Origin: Cymbidium sinense
Taxonomy: Eukaryota > Streptophyta > Magnoliopsida > Asparagales > Orchidaceae
Direction of reading: 5' to 3'
Assembly (NCBI GenBank): GCA_021442155.1
Contig: CM038220.1
Location: 80,190,897 to 80,254,896, forward strand
Length of the DNA stretch: 64,000 nt
Positions 46,186 to 57,560 of this stretch are shown in pieces. The stretch's first letter is position 1. Each line of letters begins with the position of its first letter. The notes beneath the pieces were generated by a model. It was not told the origin of the DNA. It worked only from the letters and a program-made list of their open reading frames with translations, and searched no databases. The position numbers and the translations under genes are program-made.

Positions 46186-47735
46186 TTTTACGGTTCAACC
46201 ATATAGGCGACACCCATAATATCTTTCTCATTTTGATCTTCTTCTTCTTCAGCAAAAGATCCATCCTCTGTTTGTTTCTGTGAAGACTCTTCTTCATAAG
46301 CATCAAATTCAGGTTCAGATTTCCTAGATTCGCATTGCTGCTGATGGTGTTGAGTGGAGAGTTCATCTATATCTCTAACCATATAGACGACTTCTATTTC
46401 CATAGAATCTTTTTCATTATTTTCTTCCTGCACACAAATTTCTAATCGACGTTTCCAGTGGATCTCTGGTTCAATGTACGAAACAACCACCTCTTCTATT
46501 AAAGGACCATGATCAACGTCAACCTTTTCTTGTAGAGGTGAAATTGATCGGCGATGGGATCCCCTAGAGGATTCTCCAGGGTGTCGACCATCATATCTTT
46601 CATCCATGATATCCCTTCTTTTGGGCATCCACTTATGATGAGTTGATTTTGAGGCGGATTTCTGAATATATGTGTTAGATGTCACACCTCTTCTATTACT
46701 CAAAGTTTCATTATGAGGCCTTGGCCTCCATATCTATTTACCCTTTTGCTGGGACCTTTCAACAGCGGATTCTTGGACACGAGGTCTAAGTGTCACACTC
46801 CGTTGCTCACCACTTGGCGTATTGGACTTTCTGGAGTTACCAGAGATGACAACAAATCTTTCTGAGAGAATATCCCTGCAGACTGTGTTTGCTATCTCCT
46901 CTGGTGGTGGAGCTTGGCGTGGTTGGTTCGAAGGACTATTTTATTTTGCGGTAGAGCTATTCCTCTTTACCCATTGTTGAAGTTGTTGTGGGTAGGAATA
47001 CTCGCTTTGGCGGCAATGCTTGTTATTGTAGTTCAAAGTTCTTGAGCTTTTCATTTCTCCTCCTTCTTCTCTGTCTTTTGGTTAATTTTCTTCCTGATGA
47101 GGAAGCTTCATGATCATGCTTTCCAAGTGCTAGAGGTTTAGTAGGCACATCAGCTGTACCACGAGGCATTAAAGACAGTTTTTCTCTTGACGATTCTTTT
47201 CATCACGGGAGCTTCAGATTGACCTAGCCTCTTGAAAATTGAAGTTCTCTGTTGGGAGAACTCCTTGACGGTTGTGATTGGTGCACTTGGCTAGTAGGAG
47301 TTTGAACTTGAGGCCTTATGGCCTGATGAATGTACCATGGGTAGGTACTTGAGGAGTTGCACGATAATGAAAAAATCTACCAAATTGGATGGTAGCCCAC
47401 ATCTCAGTCTTGATGATGGCGTTGGCTAGCGATGTTTGCACCACGACCTAGCTGGACGGTGAAAGGAGTGCTTTGTAGATCTATTTCTGCAAAAGTGAAA
47501 GATGGGGATTAGTAATTAACAATTATTATTTCATCCCATACTTTCAAGATGCAGAGGCGCTACAGAACAAATAATGGTGTAATAAAGACACACTCTATGG
47601 AATGATTCATTATACATAGAGGCTCATATTGAATTTGATACACACTTAAATCACCATTTTGTTATTTTGAATTTTCAAAACTTTTATTGCTACTATAGCA
47701 CATATATGACTAATCAAAGATGAAAAGAGAATCCT
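46186..47735 (-). pseudogene. Extra ORF region between PBS and gag
   Basis: The only sizeable open frame is 46,188-46,703 (171 residues). It starts MSNRRGVTSNTYIQKSAS, is basic and Ser/Arg-rich, then strongly acidic (FDAYEEESSQKQ, FAEEEEDQNEKD). The phrase VVYMVRDIDEL and the end GVAYMVEP look like two copies of one motif. I know no enzyme of this type. Ogre/Tat elements are known to carry an ORF before gag, and this is in the right place. From 46,710 to 47,735 only broken frames are seen. Confidence 0.5.
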
Positions 47736-47754
47736 GTCCCCAGCGAAGTCGCCA
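47736..47754 (-). other. tRNA primer-binding site
   Basis: On the minus strand TGGCGACTTCGCTGGGGAC lies six bases after the 5' LTR end (GGAGCCTATA then GATTTC). Starting with TGG and being complementary to a tRNA 3' CCA end fits a minus-strand primer site. The form resembles those reported for Ogre/Tat elements. The exact tRNA is not decided here. Confidence 0.75.
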
Positions 47755-48970
47755 GAAATCTATAGGCTCCGAAAATTTTGCCACCGACCTCTCCGATGAA
47801 AGGAGTGTTTTAAGTGTGTCGGTATAATTTTCAGAAGGCAGATGGAATAGTAGATAAGACACTACCAAGAGATTTCGTCTTCAATTGGTGAGAACTTTAG
47901 ATTTGGTTCCAGGTTTCCTATAGGCGCAAGCCCCTATAGTTAATTACCCCTCCTAGTAAGTGAGAGAACTTTCAATTAAGGCTAGTCGTTAGATCGCTGA
48001 ATGTGTAGCATATAGTAGTAGCATAGGGAGTTTCAAAATTTAGATTATGAAATTTATCATTTCAGCTTAAACGAGATGGTTGGGGGAATGATGGCGTGCA
48101 TGATCTAGATCCCATGGTTCTGTCATCCTAGGCAGTCGCAGTCCCTAGTCTACTTAGTCAGAGGAGGTAATCGACCCAACTTGACAGAAGGATCCTCATC
48201 AGCAACACATGAGTTACATCATCCAAGAAATCCTTATAAACATGAGGTTATTTTTGTCTAAGGAGATAATTTTAAGTCTACCTTAGTTAATAGAGGATTG
48301 TTTGCCATATCAAGTATACCCTATGATTCACAACTCACAGGGCAGAGCTATTGGGGAGCATACGGGTTACGGTCGTGATCATAATATAATAGAGCCAGAC
48401 TGGCCAAACCACTCGATTAGAGGACTCATCGATCGCTTCATCTGTGGAGCCTCCCCGCCATTCGAGGACACGACCGTCCTTCGGAGATTGATTGAGAGTG
48501 AACAAAGCAGAACACTTGATTTGACATGACTCTTTTATGAGCTAGAGTTTTCTTAATTTGTCACCCCCGATAAACTGTTGCGGAAGGTAGATAGATTGAG
48601 TTTAGTTTAAGTTTTTAATGATAGAGTTTCATTTAAGCAATTTCAATTGATATTTGAAAATTGATTAATTTGAATATGTTTAAGAGTTTTAGATCATGTC
48701 AACTTTGTTTAGCTACTAACAAAGTATTAGATCTCGTCACCTGACAGAATTAGTTTATTAGATATTTCACTGACTTGAAACTCTTTTTATAGGTTTTTTA
48801 GGTTTTGTTAACCCGAACCCAGTCCTAAGACTAAACCGGAAAGCAACCCGCGCAACATCCTTAGACACTTGAATTTAGGCATTCAGCATAGTGTCCAGGC
48901 ACATGCGGGTGTATTTACGAATGTAGGAAGTTTTTATTTTTGAATTATGAAATTAATTTTGTATTTTCAT

Positions 48971-51290
48971 GCGCAACCTTTTTTATTTTAAGTGATTTAG
49001 TCGATTTGTTAATTTTAGTTGGTGATTTGATTTGGTTCGAATAAACTTACTCTTAATTACTGAATGTCATGAAGAGAAGAAAAGAGAAGATAACTTCTCT
49101 TTCATCCCTATCTTAAAGCATTTCTAAGATAGATTCATTAATGAATTTCCTTTAGTGAATGATTTATTATGTATTTTAATTGATCCTAAGTTTAGGTTCT
49201 ATTTAAATAGCCCTATTCAATAAGAAAGGCATCTTAGAATTAATTATGGTGGATTACTGTCACATAACACACACCCACTCATTTTTTTTCCATCATGTAT
49301 ACCATGCATATGAATAATCTTAAGCATACCTATACATGCAATGCAAATCTTAGCACACTTTGATGATGAATGCAAAGTGATGTGATTTGGAAATTTGGAT
49401 ATTTCATTTGTAGATTGAATCATTTATGCCCATGTCTTTATAAGATCCAGTGAGTAGGATTTTTATGGAATAATTTTGGGATATTTCCCCTAAGCTATTC
49501 CCTAAACCCCTTAAGTTAACTCATTAATTATCCCTTAAAACAAATTTCAAAAATTTTAAAAAATTCCAGAACTTAATTAATCTACCTTGGGTAGATTCTT
49601 AGGTGTTTAACAACCTAAGTTTAATTAAGAAAATTAAAACCCCTTTAAAAGTACTTAAGCTAAGCCCTAGCTTAATTTACTTTTAATTGTGAGCCAAATT
49701 GTCTAAGGCCTTTTCATTATTAGGTGCATTATAAATTTAAATACTTTGTGGGTTTTATGTCATCTCATTGGCTCATAATTACTTGGTTAATTTTCTAAGG
49801 TGGTGTAGGTAAGGGTTAATTAAGCTACTTAATTCATACTAACCTAATCAACACTTAAAATGGATTTAACTATCTAAAAATTAAACAAAAATATAAAACA
49901 CATGTGGGAATGGGTTAGGAATAGCAAACTCATCTCACCTTTCTAAAATTAAATCAAACTTCAAGCTAAACAAAAATTATTTTGAAATTCACTTTGATTT
50001 ATTCTAAGTTTTCTCATTCCTTAAGAATGTCTTTAGGATTTAAGTAAAGTGAGTTTGTTCATATGCTTTGGATCTTTCCCAATATGTTAAGTTGTATGTC
50101 ATGTGATTCATGCACTCATAATTTCATGTTTCAAAATTTTAAAATGAAATTGTTTACTTTATGTAAAATGTGCATGTGTTGGCTCAAGCAAAATATGAGT
50201 GGTTATTATCACTACTAAATCTAAAATATTTTCAAAACTTATAAATGAGACATCAAATCTGAAAGTGTTTTATTCTTATACTTTAATTATAAGCTTGCGT
50301 GTGATAGATTATAAAGTAATGTTTAGTGTAGCCTTTCCTTTCTTCCTTATGTTAGCATGGTTTTGAATAGGAGTTGGTAAGATGTAGGGTTCATTTGAAA
50401 AGAATCCAACACTTAATTCGGATCATGATAGAGAACATGTGGATTTGGGTGTGCTCCTATTAACTCATCACAGCAATCTAGCCAAGAAGCCCATCGTTTC
50501 CCTGCTCCGACAATAATCCAACCAGCAAAGGGGGGACCATCTATCTGAAGACCCAGAATCATAGCGACATCCTGCAAAGTAATCATCATCTCACGAACGG
50601 GCTAGTGGAATGTATTCATTTGAGGTGACCATCGTTCCACAAAATAGTGAGCAAATGGTGATCCAGACGAATGTACTGCATTTGTGAAATACAGACAAGT
50701 CCAGCTGCTTGAAAAGTCACCATAAACCGTGGACAATTTACTGGCCATTCATTGAACATCAGTAAGAGAGATGCAGCCTCAAGTACAATAACTTGTATAA
50801 CAATGAAGCCATATCCTCAATAACCTATATAACAATATAGACAAAAACCTGAATACATGGCTTGTAGAAAAATAACTTTACCAAGTCAGATGTCTGGTGT
50901 CTCCCGCGTAAGCTATACTCTTGAACTTGAACCCGGTGGGCCGTAGTCCACGGATCCTCGATATCGCCTCTTTCTACGCGTCATACTGGTTCTTCGCTAG
51001 ACATTCTTCCTGTTCATAAATGACAACCACATATACAAACCAAACTGTAGTAGAAAATTCAGCAGAAAATAGTACTACCTATCACATACAACACTAACCC
51101 AAGAAATATCTGTAAACTTAAACTGCCATAGTTGATTAACAATCTAAGCAAGAATAACATCCAAATATACAAACCAATAAATATCTCCATAAAGACAACA
51201 TTATATAATAAAATAAGAAATATCTCCATACAATCTCATACATCTAGCAAATAAGTTCACAAATCACACAACTCAGCTATTAAAACACAT
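48971..51290. other. Foreign DNA inside L8
   Basis: At 48,970 the alignment with L7 breaks after GTATTTTCAT, and LTR-like sequence resumes near 51,291. The first 1.4 kb is AT-rich without genes. The right third holds a PMD-domain pseudogene on the minus strand. No terminal inverted repeats or target duplicates were found, so the type of insertion is open. Confidence 0.6.
50470..51010 (-). pseudogene. Plant mobile domain (PMD, phosphatase-7-long-form-like) pseudogene
   Basis: From ATG near 51,007 the minus strand reads MSSEEPV, a stop, then RVERGDIEDPWTTAHRVQVQ. Further on (50,600-50,760) are QAAGLVCISQMQYIRLDHHL, LTIL, then shifted WSPQMNTFH. At 50,500-50,600 come MMITLQDVAMILGLQIDG and PPFAGWIIV. 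These match the PMD family (LDHxLLxALVERWRPETxTFHLPxGExTxTLQDVAxxLGLxIDG), often found in Mutator-related elements and in serine/threonine phosphatase 7 long-form homologues. Stops and at least one frameshift make it non-functional. Confidence 0.75.
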
Positions 51291-51837
51291 CTTTTATTCA
51301 AATTTGATTTTCTCCTCTTTTATTCAAATTTGATTTTTTCCCTCTTTTATTTCTTTTTTTTAAACAACCCACCCATTACATCTTCTAGTTTCTATAAATA
51401 AGGCCATTAGAGAGCCTTCTATTCTATTCCATTTATTTGAAATGTTAGAGTTAGGACATTTGAGACATTAAAATTTACACTTGAAACCTCTATGTCCGAG
51501 CACATGTTGGAATTTATAGCTTAGTTAATTTCATATAATTAATGAAATTATTGATCTTAAAAATCATAATTAGAATGAAATCTCTCAATTTTTGATTAAA
51601 GGAAGCCCTATGATTTTTATTGGTTTTTATTTAGTATCGCCTTCTGTCTGCTTGTACAAAGGGTTGCAGATCCGGTGGCAAAGAATGCGTTTTGAAGCTA
51701 TAGGTTCAAAAGATAATTTAATTTATTATCCTAAAAAGAAGATTTACTCCTCAAAGTAATTCTCATCATTTTTTTTTCAAATTTGATTTTTTTTCTTTTA
51801 TTCAAATTTGATTTCCCCCTCTTTTGTTTCTCCTAAT

Positions 51838-51971
51838 TTCTATAAATAAGGCAAAAGAGGGTGTTTCCTATTCTATCCCATTTATTTGAAAGGTTAGAGT
51901 TAAGGCATTTGAAAGGAAGTGATTAGGAGCTTCAGTGAGCTTTCAATTCTGCTTCAGTAAATTTTGTAAGT
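51838..51971 (+). promoter_or_regulatory. Candidate antisense TATA and splice-donor pair in L8
   Basis: TTTCTATAAATAAGG (TATA at about 51,841) is followed by GTAAGTGATTTT at 51,966, the same spacing as in L5 and L7. An extra upstream copy of the TATA part lies at about 51,393 in the duplicated block. Confidence 0.4.
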
Positions 51972-52501
51972 GATTTTTTTTACCCTTCTTTTATTTTGTT
52001 TTGGTTTTATATATGTCGTATGTCATTTTAATTCCCCCCCCCCTCCCGCGACTTTTTGTTTGACGCTATAAAATTAGCTGCTGGTTTTCCTATTTAGCGT
52101 TACTAAGTCAGCTCATTTTACCCTCCTATTTTTTCTAAGTCCAAAGATTTGACACAATTTAATCAGACGTCTCAGTGTTGGGGTGCATGTTTTGACTTTT
52201 CGGCTCTCGCGAGCGGTGTCGCGACACCACAACCTATTTCTTTTTTTTATCCCGCCACGCTCTACTGAGCACAACGAGTTCATCAAACTTGCAAGAATAC
52301 ATACAATGCAATATATAATTATCCCATTTTTTTTTAAGTCTGAAAATTAGATAAAATTTCAGCAGCATTTCATCTATGGGGAGCGACATCTAACAACTGG
52401 TTTGGCTTACTCAATCTCCTACTTAGATGTGGTGTGTCTTCATGTCACCACAACTTACTTTTTCATCCCGTCATGCCCCTGAAAGCAACGGCGTCTTCAA
52501 A

Positions 52502-52506
52502 CTACA

Positions 52507-52600
<94 letters not shown>
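52502..52600. repeat. (CA)n(TA)n compound microsatellite in L8
   Basis: About 19 CA units pass into about 30 TA units. The position corresponds to the (TG)n(TA)n tract of L2, read from the other strand. Confidence 0.95.
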
Positions 52601-52603
<3 letters not shown>

Positions 52604-52889
52604 CATTCACAAAATACATGTTCTGACAATTTTGTAGTGCACTGCAGTCTGTGAAAGAACGGGTTGTGTCGATTGAGAATCTGAAATGTGTGTAATAAAA
52701 ATCGAAGGAAGAATTACTACTAATGATTTTTTCTCTTAAAACAAAGGCTGCTAAAGTGAGGAAGCGTTGCAAAGGTAGAATTCTCCTATGATTTTTCTCA
52801 TTTTGCCGGAAATGGAAACGGCTAAAGTGTAACAAAAATTGAAGGAAAAATTCGCCTACTGATGATTTTCTTCCCCGATTTGTGGCGCA

Positions 52890-53420
52890 GTGAAAATGGG
52901 ACAAAAAAAAAGTTGCAGGTTGTGGGACAGCGGGCTGGATTGCAGCCAGAAAGGCTGGAGGTGAAACCGGACGTCAGGAAGGATGGACAGAAAGGCTGCG
53001 GGGCACGCGGCAGGCCGCGCAAACCAGGTCGGCGCCAGAACGGTCAGTCAGAACTGCTCCTGCGACGCAGCCACGCAGTTCAACCGCGGCAGCGGGCCGA
53101 AGGTGGTAAAGCGAGCGGCGGGCCGTTCGGGCTGAAGTGTCTGCGGCGAGGAGCGGGCCGTGGGTTCGGCCGGCAGGCTGCGCGTGGAGCGCGGAACCGG
53201 TGTCGGGCTCGGGTGCGGCGGCGGAGCGGAAACGCGGGACCGGCGGTACCGCGCGTAGCGCAGGTGCGGGACGCGTGTCGGAGCGGGATCGGCAGCGGGC
53301 CGGGTCACGCAGCGGCGGGTCGCGCGATCAAGTGCAGCGGTTGAGCGGGTTGCGCGGTTCGCGGGCAGCGGGACGACCCCGGCGGTGGGTCGGGACGTCG
53401 CCGGCGGCGGGGAAATGCGT
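52890..53420. repeat. Extremely GC-rich leader block of L8
   Basis: Roughly 530 bp are dominated by GCG, CGG and GGC, unlike the AT-rich surroundings. The block sits where other LTRs have a CT-rich leader. Overlapping long frames on both strands (52,862-53,344, 53,137-53,628, 53,048-53,308) are Arg/Gly/Pro/Ala-rich composition artefacts without known domains. Confidence 0.75.
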
Positions 53421-54474
53421 AGAACGGGCTGAAAACCGAAAATGGGGAGGAATTACCTTCTTTTTCTCTTGTTTCCCATGGGAGAGAGAGAGAGCAAGAG
53501 GGAGAAAACTGAAATTCAGAATGAGGGAAGAGTGGGTGAGAGATGAGAGGGTAAATGCAGAAAATGGGGGAGTCATTTTTCAGTTTTTTTTTTTATTTTT
53601 TTATTTATTCCTTTTTTTAGAAAACTGAAAGTCGGGGAACCATTGAGCGGGGGGTAATTTAGGAATTTCTTTTAATAAATTTTAAATTTATTAAATATTT
53701 TAATGTAGGTTTCACGTCGATAAATACACATAGCCAATATATATACCAATTTATGATAATTTTAATGTTACGCGATAACTTTTTTTGCGATGGGCGCTTT
53801 TAGTAGTCGGTGCCATTAGTTCATCGCGTCCGCTCTCTCGATTTTCGTGCAGACTTATCCGAATTGAGTGCGAACAGTCTCGTTTGATAAATTTTGACAT
53901 TTCGAAACCAATGGAGCAATCAATTTTGCGAACGGAGATCTTTTGACTTGCAATCTCGACCTGATATGCGTGCGACGTGTTGGCGCTGGCATTGGTTGAT
54001 CATCATCAATATTTATATTCGACTAATTTGATGTTTTGAATGAGAGATGGAAGTCCGTTTATCGAGGCCATTTGAGTTGATTGGTGGCGTGATTTGGTTG
54101 CTGCACGATTATTCAACATTTGCACAGACTTATCCAAATTGCGCTCGGACAGTCTCATTTGATAGATTTTGACATTTTAAAGTTAACGATATAGTTAATT
54201 TCATGGACGGAGGTCGTTGGATCGCCGCAGTTTCTAATTCCGACGCGTTGATACTTCGGCGCTTAATCGATCGATTGATCGTTAGATTTTGCAATATTTA
54301 TATTCTAATCAATTTCGATGTTCTGAACATGATGGCGAAGTCCGTTCATCGATCGGAGATCATTTCCACCATTTTCGCCGACGCCCAGGTGCATTTTAGT
54401 TCGATTTGTTTGTTTCCAGTTAAGTCGAATTGATTGTAGGCTTGTCGATTTATGACACATACTATATGTCAACA

Positions 54475-57374
54475 AGACCCTTTTTATCTAGTTCTAGATT
54501 TTGGTCCTTCATCAAATTTGAGACTTGAAGAATTTGGAAGGGGTTAGCTTCTCTTAGAAACATGATTCTTTTTTTTTTTTGTGATTTTTTCCCCTTTTTT
54601 TAATTCTTCATGTTTAGAAATTTTTTTTAAAGTTGACGGTACTTTGAAAAATATTCTTTTCAGTCAGGATTTTTATTGATTATATAAAGTTTTATCATTT
54701 ATGTGATTTTGGCGATTCTTAGTTCTAGTCCCTAATTTCTAGCAAAAGCTCAAAAGTTCTTTTGCTTGAATTTATTTTTATTGTTTTATTATTTTTATTT
54801 GAGTAATCATCATGTATTAACTTTATATTAGAAAAAGATAAGATAGACCAAAATGGAAGGATTCATGTAGAAACATAATGAAAGGATAAAGACTTATTGT
54901 TGTTGTTGTTGTTGTTATTTTTATCAGAAGTACTCAATTGTTATTTAGCTTAATAGTTTCTTTCCTGCTAATTTTACATGTTTCACATATCACCTTTCAA
55001 ATATGCTTTTAAAGTCATAATCCTAACACACTCATTTGGTCTTCAACTTGAAAATTATGCGTATCAGTCCAACTCAAAAAATATTTTAAGTGCATTATTC
55101 ACTTATTGTTATTTATTGACTTGTTAAGGTCCCATAAGCATAGAGACGATATTGAAGTATTTATGCCTGCAACATATTAAAACAGAAGGGTGCTATTTGC
55201 ATATTTCACCTATCTTGTGAAAGTTATTTGTAATTTACCAATTACCTACCTATGTGAAGGATCTTTAGATAAGACTACGGACTATGATTTTGCTACTGGT
55301 TCAGGATCAGTAGTGGTCCATGTAGAGTATGGATTGATTGCTGCTTCACAAGCACAGAGCCATCAGACTTAATGGCTGGAAAGTTATAGGATAGGATCTC
55401 AATCTCCATTGAAAGAGACTGGAAGCACATGGACTTCACTTAACTAAACCTTAATTATGATCTAGTTCATAAAAAATATACACTTACTGCTTAAATTCTG
55501 TTTTCACGAGATCTGCATTAATATCTGAAATAGTCATATCTGTATATCACTGTCATTCAGTACAGTATTTAAGTTATGAAATGCTTATCAAATTTTGTTT
55601 TTTGTTTTTTTTTCTAAATTTTGTGCTTAACTTTTCTTCAGACATTTTTTACTAGCAGAGTTTAGTTGTTGATCAGTCTAAATTAGATTGTTTTGAAAGA
55701 AGCAATACAATGTTTCAAATCTTCTTGTTTTGATAGATGGTAAGTTTCGTGATAGATTAAAGTGTTGATGATGACCTTACCATTTTCTGGTGCCTACTAT
55801 ACAGTGATGTTGTTGGATTCAGCTTTTAATGCATTCTTTTTTGTTTTTTTACAAGATCTTGAGAAAAGACTCAAGATATTAGTATTTGAATCTTTTTTTT
55901 TTTTTACTTTGTCGGTGTTATATTTTGCAAGATCTAAAATTTCATGTCTTTAAACGAATACACAAATTAATGTGTGTTGCGGTCGATGAAGTTTAGACCT
56001 GAATCTTGATAAATTTCTAGCCCAAAAGCAATTTTGAGAATCTTCTTATGATATAAATATAATTTTGGAACATTATTAACCTTATGTCGCAAGCGCTGCC
56101 TAGAAGAATTGTATCATAAATCTATTAATGGGCTGCAAGAGAGCTACAATATAAGTTGGGGGAAGAACTATGAGGTGTTCATAGTGAATGAACTGTACCA
56201 GTCTGAGACAAGGGGCCTACAGTAGCTCTCGAGCTGTTTGGAGCTTCCATGTTAAGGAAGGAAACAAAGGGAAGAGAGCTGTCATCAGCCCTACGGATCG
56301 TGTGGCTGACTATCAGTGAGGGGATTTTGCTACCAAGTTACATGTGGCTGGATTCTCTCTTGGGGGACCCGTAAACAATCTCAGCAGGGAGAGGCTCCTG
56401 GCTTAGCAGGTAGAGGCGAAGAGAGACAGAGAGAGACATCCCTAGCTGTCATGAACCCACTGAGATCAAATAACAGCCAGAAAGCAATGCACAGTACAAA
56501 GCATGAATGCATTTAGAAATATATCTTGTGGGATCCATTCTTTTTCTCTACAGGAAATGAAATGACTTGGGAATCGATGTTTATAACGCGTGATTGGAAC
56601 ATTTTACTGTGCCTTGATTTTTTTTTTTCCATTTATGGGTGATGAATGGGGGAGGCATAGATTGGGTATCTCTGTTCTATCTGGATTGGCTGGTCACCAT
56701 ACATCGTTGAGCAGGTAGTATGCTCTGTTAAAAGCTGACTGAGGTTAGGGGGTTTGAACTCTGAAAATGGTAGCTGCAAGTTTATTTATTTATTTTGTTT
56801 GTTTGCCAGATATGTTTATTCAATTGATAGTTGTGTTATGTGATTCGAATATTACTTTTAGAATATCTGTGAAGATTATGGAATTCATGTGCCATTATAA
56901 TATTAGGAAAGAGTCATCTTCATATCATGAAGTATTGAATTTAGTCAGATTTGGATAATTAAAATAGTATCTCGATATAGAAATAGAAGTAATAGGTCCT
57001 CACCTATGGGCTTAAATTTTTGAATGGAGTATGATTTTGTCCTTGATATATCAGGCTCAATTTTGTCTCCTTTGATTTATTCTTCTCATTAAGAAAATAT
57101 CTTATGTAGATTCTCAATGGAAGCTATTATAATAAATACTATCATGTTGTCATGATCATATAGGATTTCATTCACAGTTGCCAACTTTGACCGTTTCCAT
57201 TGTTGTTGCTTGCCACTCTTGGGCTTGCAATCTTGTCTATAAGTAGCTTAAAAACGTGTGCATGCAATAAAATTTTGACTTCACCAAAAGATTCTCCGTT
57301 CTTATCATTATATGCTATTAGAACTATTAGATTGTAAAGAGTAGATCTTCCTTCCCATCCCCACTATGGTTCAG
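54475..57374. other. Intergenic DNA; no gene recognised
   Basis: AT-rich, with a short (TTG)n run at about 54,898-54,916. The plus-strand frame at 55,190-55,372 ends DYDFATGSGSVVVHVEYGLI followed by AASQAQSHQT; it might be a terminal exon remnant but I do not recognise it. About 56,080-56,520 is less AT-rich and has no clear domain or RNA fold. Confidence 0.5.
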
Positions 57375-57388
57375 AAGTTGTAAATCTT

Positions 57389-57546
57389 ACCCACTGTCTC
57401 TTAGCTCGATTGGTGTCCTGAAACGCTGCTTGATTCTGAGCGCCTCTTGGGGAGATATCAGGGCCGTTGGTGATATGTGATTTATGGCAAAGATTCCCAT
57501 CTCCCAAGATGGGTGGGGTGTTGGATGGATACCCTTCAAAAAAAAA
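57389..57546 (+). mobile_element. SINE with 14-bp target-site duplication
   Basis: A 158-bp body ends in GGATACCCTTC plus a poly(A) of about 11. It is flanked by AAGTTGTAAATCTT (57,375-57,388) and AAGTTATAAATCTT (57,547-57,560), one mismatch. Near the 5' end TAGCTCGATTGG (57,402-57,413) fits a pol III A box; a clear B box was not found. The tail and A-box region resemble the copy at 62,389-62,563. The minus-strand frame here is not a gene. Confidence 0.8.
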
Positions 57547-57560
57547 AAGTTATAAATCTT

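Larger units (their letters stand above)
34840..54474 (-). mobile_element. Near full-length Tat/Ogre-like Ty3/gypsy retrotransposon, decayed
   Basis: On the minus strand the order is 5' LTR L8 (54,474-47,761), PBS (47,754-47,736), an extra ORF region, gag, protease, RT, RNase H, second RNase H, integrase, a 1.6-kb 3' untranslated part and 3' LTR L7 (37,689-34,840). A second RNase H between the pol RNase H and integrase, very long LTRs, a PBS of the TGGCGAC...CTGGGGAC type and an ORF before gag all fit the Tat lineage. The flanking 5-mers (GCATG left, AGACC right) do not match. Many stops and shifts interrupt the ORFs. Confidence 0.85.
47761..54474 (-). repeat. LTR L8 (5' LTR of the large element), enlarged by insertions
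   Basis: It runs from TATAGGCTCC next to the PBS to TATGTCAACA. Segments 47,761-48,970 and 51,461-52,160 align with L7. Between them lies foreign DNA and an extra copy of the TATA block (51,291-51,460). The block before the microsatellite is present twice (52,200-52,310 and 52,350-52,510). A (CA)n(TA)n tract, three degraded hairpins (52,700-52,880), a very GC-rich leader and half-units (53,800-54,440) follow. Confidence 0.8.

Noticed and set aside
52862..53628. Overlapping frames of 160 and 163 residues in the GC-rich block
   Set aside because: Open frames occur on both strands because GC-rich DNA has few stops. The proteins are Arg/Gly/Ala-rich without motifs, and the block lies inside an LTR.
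55190..55372. Possible terminal exon of an unknown gene
   Set aside because: The stretch DYDFATGSGSVVVHVEYG looks protein-like, but I could not link it to a family or to other exons.
56080..56520. Possible microRNA precursor or snoRNA
   Set aside because: No known mature microRNA sequence and no long complementary arms were seen by eye. C/D-box-like words were isolated.
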